64,000 nucleotides of DNA, taken from the NCBI RefSeq assembly GCF_001278075.1, contig NZ_CP011340.1, positions 248,001-312,000 of the forward strand, in the 5' to 3' direction. The stretch is from Streptomyces pristinaespiralis. GTDB taxonomy: Bacteria > Actinomycetota > Actinomycetes > Streptomycetales > Streptomycetaceae. The translations under genes and the position numbers were made by a program. How positions within the stretch are numbered: position 1 is the stretch's first letter; every line of letters begins with the position of its first letter. Below the pieces are notes generated by a model. The model did not search any database and was not told the DNA's origin. It saw only the letters and a list, made by a program, of their open reading frames with translations. Shown here one piece after another: positions 24,909 through 32,286 of this stretch.

Positions 24909-25361
24909 TCACATGACGTCGGCGGCGACGAAGCCCAGCTCCTTGAGCATCGGCAGGTAGTTGAAGACGTCGTAGTGCTCGATGATCTTTCCGGCGTCGT
25001 CGAAGCGCAGCTCCTCGAGCATGAACCAGGTGACCTTCTTGCCGGTCGCGGCCTTGCCGAAGAAGTCGCCCCGGTGGGTGGCGGTCACGGTGATCCGCAG
25101 GATGACGCGGTCGCCTTCGGAGACGGCGCTCCTGACGTCCAGGTGCAGGTCCGGGAAGGCGGCGAGTCCGCCGCGCATCGCGGCCTTCATGATCTCGGAG
25201 TCGACCGGGCGGTCCTCGGAGAAGTGCTTGATGTCCGGCGACCAGTGCGTGAAGATCCCGTCCAGGTCCCAGCGGTTCCAGGCGGCGGCGCAGTCCAGCG
25301 CGATCTGCTTGTTGCGCTCCTGGACGGTGACGGCGGGCTGCTCGGCGAGTGTTGCGGTCAT
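24909..25361 (-). CDS. SnoaL-like polyketide cyclase/hydroxylase
   Basis: 150 residues, NTF2-like. NKQIALDCAAAWNRWDLDGIF, FPDLHLDVRSAVSEGDRV and FMLEELRFDDAGKIIEHYDVFN are typical of SnoaL-like proteins. Two members occur in this cluster (other at 14092); in comparable anthracycline clusters one closes the final ring and another acts as a 1-hydroxylase component with an SDR. Co-directional with the quinone oxidoreductase upstream (18-bp gap), suggesting one operon with the NmrA-like gene. Confidence 0.88.
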   Translation of the reverse strand: MTATLAEQPAVTVQERNKQIALDCAAAWNRWDLDGIFTHWSPDIKHFSEDRPVDSEIMKAAMRGGLAAFPDLHLDVRSAVSEGDRVILRITVTATHRGDFFGKAATGKKVTWFMLEELRFDDAGKIIEHYDVFNYLPMLKELGFVAADVM

Positions 25362-25379
25362 GGTGTTCCTTACCGGGTG

Positions 25380-26471
25380 TCAGGGGATCAGGACGTGCTT
25401 GCCGACGGTGGCGCCGTCCAGCAGGGCGCGGACCGCGGCCGGGGCCTCGGTCAGCGGATGGCGGCCGGCGATCTCGGGGCGCAGGACGCCCTCGTCGACC
25501 AGCCGGTACAGCGCGGCGAGGTCGGCCCGGAAGTCGTCGCCGGGTTTGACGTAGTACATGCTCTGGCGGCGGCCGCGGGTGAGGCGGAGCTTGGCCGCGA
25601 TCCAGCGGGCGGCGGTGCGGCGCAGTGCGGGCACGTGCGGCCTGAACCACTGACCGGGCCGGTAGCCGGCCACGGAGGAGTCGAACGAGACGAGGGTGCC
25701 GCCGTCGGCGAGCATGGCCCAGCCGGCGTCCAGGCCGCGTCCGCCGATGTGGTCGAAGACGGCGTCGACGCCGTCGGGTGCCAGTTCCCGTACGGCGGCG
25801 GGCAGGTCCTCGGTGCGGTAGTCGAGGGGTTCCGCGCCCAGCGCGCGCACCGCCGGGTGCTTGGCGGGTGAGGCGGTGCCGATGACGCGCAGCTGCGCGT
25901 GGACGGCGAGCTGGGTGAGCAGGGTGCCCACGCCGCCGCTGGCGCCGTGCACGAGCACGGTGGAGCCGGCGGCGAGCCGGGTCTGCCGGTGCAGCATCTG
26001 GTAGGCCGTCACACCGTTGGTGATCAGGGAGACGGCGACGGCCGCGTCCAGGTGCTCGGGCACCGCGGCGAGCGCGGCGGCGGGCACCTCGACGTACGTC
26101 TGCCAGGCGCCGTGGCGGGGCATCGCGGCGACGCGGTCGCCGGTGTTCCAGCCGGTGACGCCCTCGCCGGTCTCCACGACGCGGCCCACCAGGTCGTAGC
26201 CGGGCACGAAGGGGAACTTGGGCGGGAAGGGGTGCAGGTGCTGGAGCATCTGCACCTCGGCGAAGGACACGCCGGCGGCCTCGACGCGCACGACGACCTT
26301 GCCGCGGCCCGCGGTGGGCCGTGTGCCGTGGCCGGCGACGATGTGGTCCTCGGGGCGGCCGCTGCCGGTGAGCCGCACATGGACGTGGGCCGTCGCGCCG
26401 CCGGCGGCGGGCGCGGCGGGGGCGGCGGGGGCGGTCCCGCGGCCTGCGGCCGTGCCGGTGTCGACGCTCAC
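25380..26471 (-). CDS. Zinc-free quinone oxidoreductase/enoyl reductase (MDR family)
   Basis: 363 residues. After an Ala/Pro/Gly-rich leader (about 25 residues) comes the MDR fold: VVRVEAAGVSFAEVQMLQ, FVPGYDLVGRVVETGEGV and the NADPH site GASGGVGTLLTQLA; the zinc ligands of alcohol dehydrogenases are absent. Likely reduces a quinone or enone of the polyketide. GTG 26471 overlaps the stop of the NmrA-like gene (GTGA), so translation is coupled. Confidence 0.9.
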   Translation of the reverse strand: MSVDTGTAAGRGTAPAAPAAPAAGGATAHVHVRLTGSGRPEDHIVAGHGTRPTAGRGKVVVRVEAAGVSFAEVQMLQHLHPFPPKFPFVPGYDLVGRVVETGEGVTGWNTGDRVAAMPRHGAWQTYVEVPAAALAAVPEHLDAAVAVSLITNGVTAYQMLHRQTRLAAGSTVLVHGASGGVGTLLTQLAVHAQLRVIGTASPAKHPAVRALGAEPLDYRTEDLPAAVRELAPDGVDAVFDHIGGRGLDAGWAMLADGGTLVSFDSSVAGYRPGQWFRPHVPALRRTAARWIAAKLRLTRGRRQSMYYVKPGDDFRADLAALYRLVDEGVLRPEIAGRHPLTEAPAAVRALLDGATVGKHVLIP

Positions 26472-27328
26472 GCCGCCACCGTCTCGCGCTGGGGGGCGAA
26501 GTCGGCGGCGTGGTCCGCGGCCCACCGGGCGAAGGTGCGGGCCGGGCGGCCGGTGATCCGCTCGACGGTGTCCAGCGGCACGGGCGGGTTGTCCATGGCG
26601 TCGGCGAGGTAGCCGAGGATCATCTCGACGACCGGCGGCGGCATGAAGTGGCCCATCTGCTCACGCGCCTGGTCGGGGGTGATCTCCTCGAAGGCGACCT
26701 CGGTGCCGATGGCGTCGGCGATCGCCTTCACCTGGTCCACCTGGGTGATGGCCTGCGGGCCGGTCAGCACGTACGCCTGTCCGGCGTGGCCGTCCTCGAC
26801 GAGCGCGGTGGCGGCCACCGCGGCGACGTCGGCCTCGTGGATCAGGACGCGCGGCGCGCCGCCGTAGGGGGTGCGCACGACGCCCTCGGTGCGGATGGAG
26901 TGGCCCCATTTCCACAGCAGGTTGGTGGCGAACTCGTCGGGGCGGACGAAGGTCCACTCGATGCCGGACTCCTCGACGGCGCGCTCCACGGTCCGGTGGT
27001 GCTCACCGCTGTGGTTGTCGCCGGAGGTGTCGAGCACGGACGACGAGGAGAGCACCACGATGCGCCGCACTCCGGCCTCCTTGGCGAGGGCGACGACCTC
27101 CCGTGCGGTCTGAGGGACCGGGAAGAGGTAGAGGCGCTCCACGCCGGTCAGGGCGGCCCGCAGCGTCTGCGGCTGCTCGAGGTCGCCCTCGAACACCTCG
27201 ACGCCGTCGGGGAGCCCGGCCGTGGCCGGGGTGCGGGTCAGGGCACGCACCTGCGCCCCCGCCGCCACGAGGTGGTCGACCACATGCCGGCCGACGGATC
27301 CTGTCGCTCCTGTCACCAGAACTGTCAC
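26468..27328 (-). CDS. NmrA-like NAD(P)-binding oxidoreductase
   Basis: 286 residues. [20 protein letters not shown] at the N-terminus, IVVLSSSSVLDTSGD, FVRPDEFATNLLWKW. Third NmrA-like paralogue of the cluster. GTG 27328 has GGAG 8 nt upstream; the open frame upstream has no homology. First gene of a leftward trio (NmrA-like, quinone oxidoreductase, SnoaL-like) driven from the region carrying SARP-type box E. Confidence 0.87.
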   Translation of the reverse strand: MTVLVTGATGSVGRHVVDHLVAAGAQVRALTRTPATAGLPDGVEVFEGDLEQPQTLRAALTGVERLYLFPVPQTAREVVALAKEAGVRRIVVLSSSSVLDTSGDNHSGEHHRTVERAVEESGIEWTFVRPDEFATNLLWKWGHSIRTEGVVRTPYGGAPRVLIHEADVAAVAATALVEDGHAGQAYVLTGPQAITQVDQVKAIADAIGTEVAFEEITPDQAREQMGHFMPPPVVEMILGYLADAMDNPPVPLDTVERITGRPARTFARWAADHAADFAPQRETVAA

Positions 27329-27653
27329 GCCTGCTCCACCCTGTCGGTCTCGGCTTCCCCGAGACTCCTCGGACCTTGGTGGTGCAAGGCTGAACAGACC
27401 GGCTGGAGGGTCCCCGGAGACTGGCTGGAACGCGATCCGGGCCGGGCGGGCGGGAGCGCCGCTCGAGCCGTTCTCGAGCGGCGGCGGGGATGCTCCCGGC
27501 GGAGGGCCTCGCCTGCGTGCCCGTGCGCGCCGGGGCGCCCGGGCACGGCCGGCCGCCGGGTGGCTGCGGGGCTTTCGCGGGGCTTTCGACTGCCGGACCA
27601 CGCCACCCCCCCTTTTTTCTGTGTTCCCTCGTCCCCCACGAAAGGTCGCCGCC
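27329..27653. other. 325-bp divergent promoter region
   Basis: No gene seen. Contains SARP-type box E (27463-27480) and a more degenerate set of 11-bp-spaced heptamers on the plus strand (TGGAGGG 27404, CGGAGAC 27415, TGGAACG 27426). A run of six T at 27613-27618 precedes the membrane-protein gene. Confidence 0.55.
27463..27480. promoter_or_regulatory. SARP-type box E
   Basis: TCGAGCC and TCGAGCG start 11 bp apart; the two also form an inverted repeat (CCGCTCGAG/CTCGAGCGG). Serves the divergent NmrA-like gene (start 27328) and membrane-protein gene (start 27654). Confidence 0.72.
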
Positions 27654-28232
27654 TTGTCCGCCACCGCCGTAAGCCAGTCCCCCACCACGCGAGGCAGGAC
27701 CAAGAAGAAGTTCGAACTCTCCCGCAGGGCGCGCAGGCTGACGCTCGCCGTCCACGTCGTCACCTCGGTCGGCTGGGTGGGCCTGTCCCTGGCGATGGCC
27801 GTGCTGGCCGTCATGGGGTACACCACCGAGGACGCCGCGGTCGCCAAGGGCGTCTACTACGCGATGTACGTCTTCGACGACACCTGCGTCACGGTGTTCA
27901 GCATCACCGCTGCGCTGTCCGGCATTCTGCTGTCCTGCGGCACCAAGTGGGGCCTGCTGCTGCACTGGTGGATCATCGCCAAGTGGGTGATCACCCTGTT
28001 CATGACGATCTTCGCGTGGTTCGTGATCCACCCGATCGTCATGAAGGCCACCGACAACACCGCGACGGCGGGCGGCGCGCCGCCGGAGCCGGGCTGGCCG
28101 GCGGACTTCCTGCTGTGGAGCGTGCCGGTGCTGTTCGCGCTGCTGACCGTCGCGGCGGTGGTGTCCGTCTACAAGCCGTGGGGTCGCACCTCCCGCGGCC
28201 GGCGCACCGCGCCGCGCGGCGGGCGTTCCTGA
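27654..28232 (+). CDS. Four-helix membrane protein of unknown function, TTG start
   Basis: 192 residues with four predicted membrane helices (about 29-55, 70-97, 103-130 and 146-170) and a basic N-terminal tail (RGRTKKKFELSRRARR). The pattern resembles small DUF2269-like integral membrane proteins, but I cannot assign a function. TTG 27654 is chosen because AAAGG lies 8 nt upstream; an in-frame GTG at 27621 has no ribosome site. Single rightward gene whose promoter region carries box E, so it is likely part of the pathway, perhaps in resistance or transport; that is inference. Confidence 0.72.
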   Translation: MSATAVSQSPTTRGRTKKKFELSRRARRLTLAVHVVTSVGWVGLSLAMAVLAVMGYTTEDAAVAKGVYYAMYVFDDTCVTVFSITAALSGILLSCGTKWGLLLHWWIIAKWVITLFMTIFAWFVIHPIVMKATDNTATAGGAPPEPGWPADFLLWSVPVLFALLTVAAVVSVYKPWGRTSRGRRTAPRGGRS

Positions 28233-28251
28233 CGGCCGCGCACACGCGCGG

Positions 28252-28291
28252 CGGCGGCCGGTCCCCCTGGATGCCCGGGGGCCGGCCGCCG
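28252..28291. terminator. Bidirectional hairpin terminator
   Basis: A 15-bp GC stem (one G-T pair) with a 10-nt loop, extended by an outer GCACACG/CGTGTGC pairing, lies between the convergent membrane-protein and TrpF-like genes. Confidence 0.8.
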
Positions 28292-28304
28292 TCGTGTGCG
28301 GGGG

Positions 28305-28970
28305 TCAGGTGGTGCGCCAGGCGCGGGTGACGGCCTGGGCGCGATTCTTGTCGAGGAGGCCGTCGTCGCCGCGGGCGGCGGAGTCGACGTCGATGCCGAG
28401 GAAGCGGGGGTGGGCCGAGGTGGCGGGGAAGTCGCCGTGGCCCGCGGGGCCGAGGCCGCCGGCGAGGAGGAACGGCAGGGTGGTGGCGTCCGCCAGCTTC
28501 GTGACGGTGGTGTCGTCCAGGCGCTGGGCGGTGGAGCCGATGCGGCCGTCGCCCGTGACGGCGTCGAAGAGGAAGCAGTCGGCCCCGGCCCGCTCGTAGG
28601 CGCCGGTGAGCCGGCCCTCCAGGCAGGTGTCGTCGCGCACGTGCAGCACCTTGGCGATCTTCAGGCCGTCGGGGCACTGCGCGCGCAGGGCGCGCAGCAC
28701 GCCCGGGGGCTGGAAGCCGTGCAGTTGGACCCAGGGCACCTTCGCCGCCCGCACGGCCGTCGCCAGCACGCCGGGGTCGGCGGAGAAGGTGACCAGGACG
28801 GGCTCGAGGCCCGCGCCGAGGGCTCGGGCGGAGAGCACGGTGAGCTGATCGAGCGTCAGGTCGGCGCGGCCGCCCGGGACGTGGTGCCACAGGCCGATCA
28901 GGTCGGCACCGGAGGCGGCGACGGCGTCGACCTCCGCCGTGGTGGTGGCGCCGCAGATCTTGACCAGCAT
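28305..28970 (-). CDS. Phosphoribosylanthranilate isomerase paralogue (TrpF-like)
   Basis: 221 residues, (beta/alpha)8 barrel. TrpF catalyses an Amadori rearrangement of an N-phosphoribosyl amine. The catalytic pair is kept: Cys6 in KICG and Asp136 in CFLFDAVTG; VQLHGFQPPG and FLLAGGLGP are also family motifs. The usual FxFxxxSPR segment reads LWHHVPGGR, so the substrate-binding loop differs. Last gene of the leftward eight-gene operon starting at 35113; its ATG overlaps the transglutaminase-like stop (TGATG). It occurs without trpB, trpC or trpE, so it is a pathway paralogue, presumably rearranging a phosphoribosylated heterocycle. Confidence 0.9.
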   Translation of the reverse strand: MLVKICGATTTAEVDAVAASGADLIGLWHHVPGGRADLTLDQLTVLSARALGAGLEPVLVTFSADPGVLATAVRAAKVPWVQLHGFQPPGVLRALRAQCPDGLKIAKVLHVRDDTCLEGRLTGAYERAGADCFLFDAVTGDGRIGSTAQRLDDTTVTKLADATTLPFLLAGGLGPAGHGDFPATSAHPRFLGIDVDSAARGDDGLLDKNRAQAVTRAWRTT

Positions 28971-29659
28971 CAGGCGGCCGCCGTCCGGCCGGCGTCGTGC
29001 TCCAGGGATCCGGCCGTGAAGCGGTCGTCGCCGGCGCCGAACAGGCCGGGGTGCGCGGCGCGCAGGTCGGCCAGGACCGCCTCGTAGGGCAGGTCGTCGA
29101 ACTCGCCGTGGAAGCGCAGGAATTCCATCTGCCGGCGGCCCTTCAGGTCGAAGGGGTGGTGCACGCTGTCGGCGGTGCCGTCGAAGTCGAGGGGCGCCAT
29201 CCGGTAGAGCCGGCACAGGTTCTTGTTGAACACCGGTGTGGCGCGCACCCATTGGCCTTCAAGGCGTACGGAGGTCAGGCAGTGCTGGTGGAACACGTCG
29301 CCGCCGAGCAGGCTCACCAGCTTCTCGGAGGCGAGGTGGTTGCGCACGTCGGTCAGGACGAGGCGGGCGGGGATGCCGAGCGAGCGCAGGCCGGCCGCGT
29401 AGAGGACCGACTTGTGCAGGCACATGCCGGAGCGGCCGGCCGCCACGGTGCTGGCGCGCAGGCCCTGGCGGGTCAGGTCGGCGCCGTAGACCTCGTAGCG
29501 GACGGTGTCGCGGACCGCGTAGTAGAGGGCGACGGCCTGCTCGGTCGGGGTGGTGGCGCCGGGCGGCAGGGCGTCGGCGACGAAGGCGCGCACCTGCTCG
29601 GTCTCGTGGTCGAGGAACTCGGTGGCCTCGAGGGCGCCGGTGCTCAGTCGGGTCGTCAT
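28970..29659 (-). CDS. Transglutaminase-like cysteine protein
   Basis: 229 residues. Transglutaminase-like core with Cys80 in GRSGMCLHKSVLYAAGLRSLG and His124/His126 in DVFHQHCLTSVRLEGQW. The usual Asp after the Trp is replaced by ATPVFN, which I recall as common to a bacterial subgroup whose members read KATPAFN. Possible roles are acyl transfer, amide formation or hydrolysis on a carrier-bound intermediate; unknown. Follows the acyl-CoA dehydrogenase by 50 bp and overlaps TrpF. Confidence 0.82.
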   Translation of the reverse strand: MTTRLSTGALEATEFLDHETEQVRAFVADALPPGATTPTEQAVALYYAVRDTVRYEVYGADLTRQGLRASTVAAGRSGMCLHKSVLYAAGLRSLGIPARLVLTDVRNHLASEKLVSLLGGDVFHQHCLTSVRLEGQWVRATPVFNKNLCRLYRMAPLDFDGTADSVHHPFDLKGRRQMEFLRFHGEFDDLPYEAVLADLRAAHPGLFGAGDDRFTAGSLEHDAGRTAAA

Positions 29660-29709
29660 GGCAGCTGGGGATCCGCTTCGTTGTCGGTGGGGCTCGGTGG
29701 CCCGTCGGT

Positions 29710-30849
29710 TCAAAGGCCCAGGAGGGCGGCGATGCGGTTGCGCTGGGTCTCGGAGGTGCCGGAGTAGATCGTTCCGGCGACCGCGTTGCGCAGCTGGCTC
29801 TCGATGCCGAACTCGGCCATGTAGCCGTTGCCGCCGAAGATCTGCACGGCGGCCAGGGCGGAGGCGACGTTGGCCTCGCTGGTGACGAGTTTGGCCATGG
29901 CGATGTCGCGGGTGACGTTGTCGCCGGCGGTCATCCTGCGCGCCGTCTCGTACAGCCAGCGGCGGGAGGTCTCCACACCGGTGGCCATGTCGACGATTTT
30001 GTGGGAGACGGCCTGGTAGGAGCCGATGGGCTGCCCGAACTGGCTGCGGGTCTGCGCGTAGCGGACGCAGGCGTCCACCCGGCGCTGCATCTCGCCGGCG
30101 TTGATGACGAAGGAGCACAGGATCTCCCAGCGCATCACATGGTCCAGGACGAGGAACCCGCCGCCGGGCCGGCCGACGACCCGGTCGGCCGGGACGCGGC
30201 AGTCGTCGAAGTACAGCTCGCACAGCGGCGAGGTGCGCAGGCCCATTTTGGCCAGGGGCCGGCCGAGGGTCAGGCCCGGGGTGTCGCGGTCGACGAGGAA
30301 CGCGGTGATGCTCAGCGGCCCGGGACGGTCGCTGGTGCGGGCGTAGACGGTGAACACGTCGGCGACCGGCCCGTTGCTGACGAACGCCTTGCTGCCGTTC
30401 AGGACGTAGGCGTCGCCGTCGCGTACCGCCCGGGTGCGCATCGCCAGCGCGTCGGAGCCGCTGTCGGGTTCGCTGATGGCGTGGGCGCCGATCAGCTCAC
30501 CGGTGCAGATCCCGGGCAGGTGGCGCTCCTTGAGGGCGTCGGAGCCGAAGCGCTGCAGCGGGACGCCGGCCGCGACCATGTGGGTGCAGGCGGAGAAGTT
30601 CAGTCCGGCGTCGCGGCAGCCCTCCCCCAGGCCCTCCAGGACGTACATGGTGGTGGTCAGCGACTGGCCGAGTCCGCCGTACCGCTCGTCGAAGGGCAGT
30701 CCGAGGATTCCGGTGCCGGCCAGCCGCCGCCATGCCTCACGGGGGAACTCGGCGGCCGCGTCGCGCTCGACGTGCCCTTCGTCGAGCTTTTCGAGCACGG
30801 GCGCCAGGCCGTCGCGCAGGGCCTGCTGGTCCTTCGTGAAGTCGGCCAT
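29710..30849 (-). CDS. Acyl-CoA dehydrogenase-like flavoenzyme
   Basis: 379 residues, standard three-domain acyl-CoA dehydrogenase: IGAHAISEPDSGSDALAM (FAD-binding), GSKAFVSNGPVADVF and RSQFGQPIGSYQAVSHKIVD. The usual C-terminal catalytic Glu (YEGT) is Ser363 in IYSGTSETQRN, but Glu242 in MRWEILCSF aligns with the alternative base used by isovaleryl-CoA dehydrogenase, so the enzyme can be active. In the operon with a discrete adenylation enzyme and carrier it most likely works on a carrier-bound acyl group, for example changing the oxidation state of a nicotinyl-type ring (inference). ATG overlaps the cupin stop (TGATG). Confidence 0.9.
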   Translation of the reverse strand: MADFTKDQQALRDGLAPVLEKLDEGHVERDAAAEFPREAWRRLAGTGILGLPFDERYGGLGQSLTTTMYVLEGLGEGCRDAGLNFSACTHMVAAGVPLQRFGSDALKERHLPGICTGELIGAHAISEPDSGSDALAMRTRAVRDGDAYVLNGSKAFVSNGPVADVFTVYARTSDRPGPLSITAFLVDRDTPGLTLGRPLAKMGLRTSPLCELYFDDCRVPADRVVGRPGGGFLVLDHVMRWEILCSFVINAGEMQRRVDACVRYAQTRSQFGQPIGSYQAVSHKIVDMATGVETSRRWLYETARRMTAGDNVTRDIAMAKLVTSEANVASALAAVQIFGGNGYMAEFGIESQLRNAVAGTIYSGTSETQRNRIAALLGL

Positions 30850-31223
30850 CAGTAGTGGGAGAACTCGGGCGAGTCGAGGTTGTGGCTCTCGTCGCCGCGC
30901 AGCGCGGGGGTGAACATGCACACCAGGCGCAGGTCCTCGTGCGGGCTCGCCACCAGCCAGTGGGCGTCGTGCCGGTCGAGCGCGTACAGGGTGCCGGGGG
31001 TGATGGGGTGCGAGACGCCGTCGCTGTCGATCACCTCGCCGCTGCCCTCGATGCAGTAGCAGCTCTCGAGGTGGTTGCGGTACTCCAGGCGGGACTTGGT
31101 GCCCGCGCGGACGATGGTGTCGGTGACGGTGTAGCCGACACCGTCGGCCTGGGTGAGGAATCTGCGGCTGAGGCCGTTGCCCCAGTCGACACAGGTGACC
31201 TCTTCGAGCTTGCGGACGATCAT
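30849..31223 (-). CDS. Ectoine-synthase-like cupin (EctC paralogue)
   Basis: 124 residues, close to EctC along its whole length: MIVRKLEEVTCVDWGNGLSRR, YRNHLESCYCIEGSGEV, ITPGTLYALDRHDAHWL, DLRLVCMFTPAL. EctC closes N-gamma-acetyl-diaminobutyrate into a cyclic amidine with loss of water. The iron ligands known for EctC (Glu, Tyr, His) appear as Glu53, Tyr80 and His88. No ectA, ectB or ectD is present, so ectoine itself is unlikely to be made here. In this operon of trp paralogues it is a good candidate for forming a cyclic amidine in the heterocycle. Lies between TrpA-like and acyl-CoA dehydrogenase genes. Confidence 0.9.
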   Translation of the reverse strand: MIVRKLEEVTCVDWGNGLSRRFLTQADGVGYTVTDTIVRAGTKSRLEYRNHLESCYCIEGSGEVIDSDGVSHPITPGTLYALDRHDAHWLVASPHEDLRLVCMFTPALRGDESHNLDSPEFSHY

Positions 31224-31287
31224 GCGGGGTCTCCTTTCATACGGGGTGGTTCCGCGCTCTTCGCAACGGTGGGCCGCGAGGGGCCGC

Positions 31288-32286
31288 TCACGGCCCGCGC
31301 AGCTCCCTCACGAAGGAGCCGAACTCCTCGACGGGGTCGCGGCCTTCGGTCAGGGCCTGTTCGATACGGGCCACGCCGACGCTGCCGACGACGGCGGCGT
31401 CCGCGCCGAGGTCCTGCAGGAGCAGGGTGTCGGCGCGGGTCCTGACGCCGAAGCCGACCGCGACGGGCGCGGTGGCGGTGGCGCGCAGTGCGGCGACGGA
31501 CCGGGCCAGCCGGTCGTGGTCGAGGGCCGCGGCGGTGCCGCTGCGGCCGTAGTGGGCGACCAGGTAGAGGTAGGCGGTGGCCTGCGCCGCCGCCTCGGCG
31601 ACCGCGTCGGGCCGGGAGACGGCGTAGCAGGTGGTGACCAGCGGCAGGCCGGCGTCGTGGGCGGCCTCGTAGTGGGCGGTGCGCAGCCTGGGCGGGACGC
31701 CGTGCAGCAGCAGTCCGTCGCAGCCGGCGTCGCGCACGGCGGCGGCGAAGTCGCCGGGGGCGGTGCCTTTGACGGTGTGGCTGAAGTCGGCGAGCAGCGC
31801 GATGCGCAGTCTCTTCAGGCCGGGCCGGACGCGGGCGACGGCGGCGAGGACGGCGGCGAGGTCGGTGCCGTGGGCCAGGGCCCGGTCGGCGGAGCGGCGG
31901 ATGACGGGCCCGTCGGTGACGGATCCGGGGAAGGGGACGGCCAGTTCGAGGCAGTCGATGTCGCTCTCGTCGAGGAGGGCGACAAGGTCGGGCAGCCGGT
32001 CCAGCGGCGGGTCGCCCGCGTTGAGGAACAGCGCGAGGCCCGGCCGGCCGGGCGCGGCACGGGTGAAGAAGCCCTCGGCGGCGGGCACGACGGCAGGCGC
32101 GGTGCGGGGTGCGGTGCCGGTGCCGGTGGCGGTGGCGGTGGCGGTGGCGGTGGCATGGGTGGGGCCGGTTCCCGACGCGGGGCCCGTGACGGGGGCGGCG
32201 CCGGGTGCGGATGCGGGGCCGGTGCCGGGCGCGGGGCCCGTGGCGGGTGTGGGGCCCGTGGCGGGTGTGGGGCGGGGATCAGGCAT
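31288..32286 (-). CDS. Tryptophan synthase alpha-chain paralogue (TrpA-like) with low-complexity N-terminus
   Basis: 332 residues if ATG 32286 is used. Residues about 3-68 are a Pro/Ala/Thr/Gly repeat (PTPATGPTPATGPAPGTG, then ATATATATG); the TrpA barrel starts at AAEGFFTRAAPGRPG. Both catalytic residues are kept: Glu114 in LELAVPF and Asp125 in VTDGPVI, and phosphate-site VGFGV and VGSVG are present. TrpA cleaves indole-glycerol phosphate by retro-aldol chemistry; without a TrpB partner here it probably releases glyceraldehyde phosphate from another C-C-linked heterocycle (inference). The ATG overlaps the TrpD stop by 8 bp; a GTG just before the barrel could be an alternative start. Confidence 0.88.
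   Translation of the reverse strand: MPDPRPTPATGPTPATGPAPGTGPASAPGAAPVTGPASGTGPTHATATATATATGTGTAPRTAPAVVPAAEGFFTRAAPGRPGLALFLNAGDPPLDRLPDLVALLDESDIDCLELAVPFPGSVTDGPVIRRSADRALAHGTDLAAVLAAVARVRPGLKRLRIALLADFSHTVKGTAPGDFAAAVRDAGCDGLLLHGVPPRLRTAHYEAAHDAGLPLVTTCYAVSRPDAVAEAAAQATAYLYLVAHYGRSGTAAALDHDRLARSVAALRATATAPVAVGFGVRTRADTLLLQDLGADAAVVGSVGVARIEQALTEGRDPVEEFGSFVRELRGP

Noticed and set aside
30849..31223. Ectoine biosynthesis locus
   Set aside because: Only an EctC-like gene is present; EctA, EctB and EctD are absent and the neighbours are trp paralogues.
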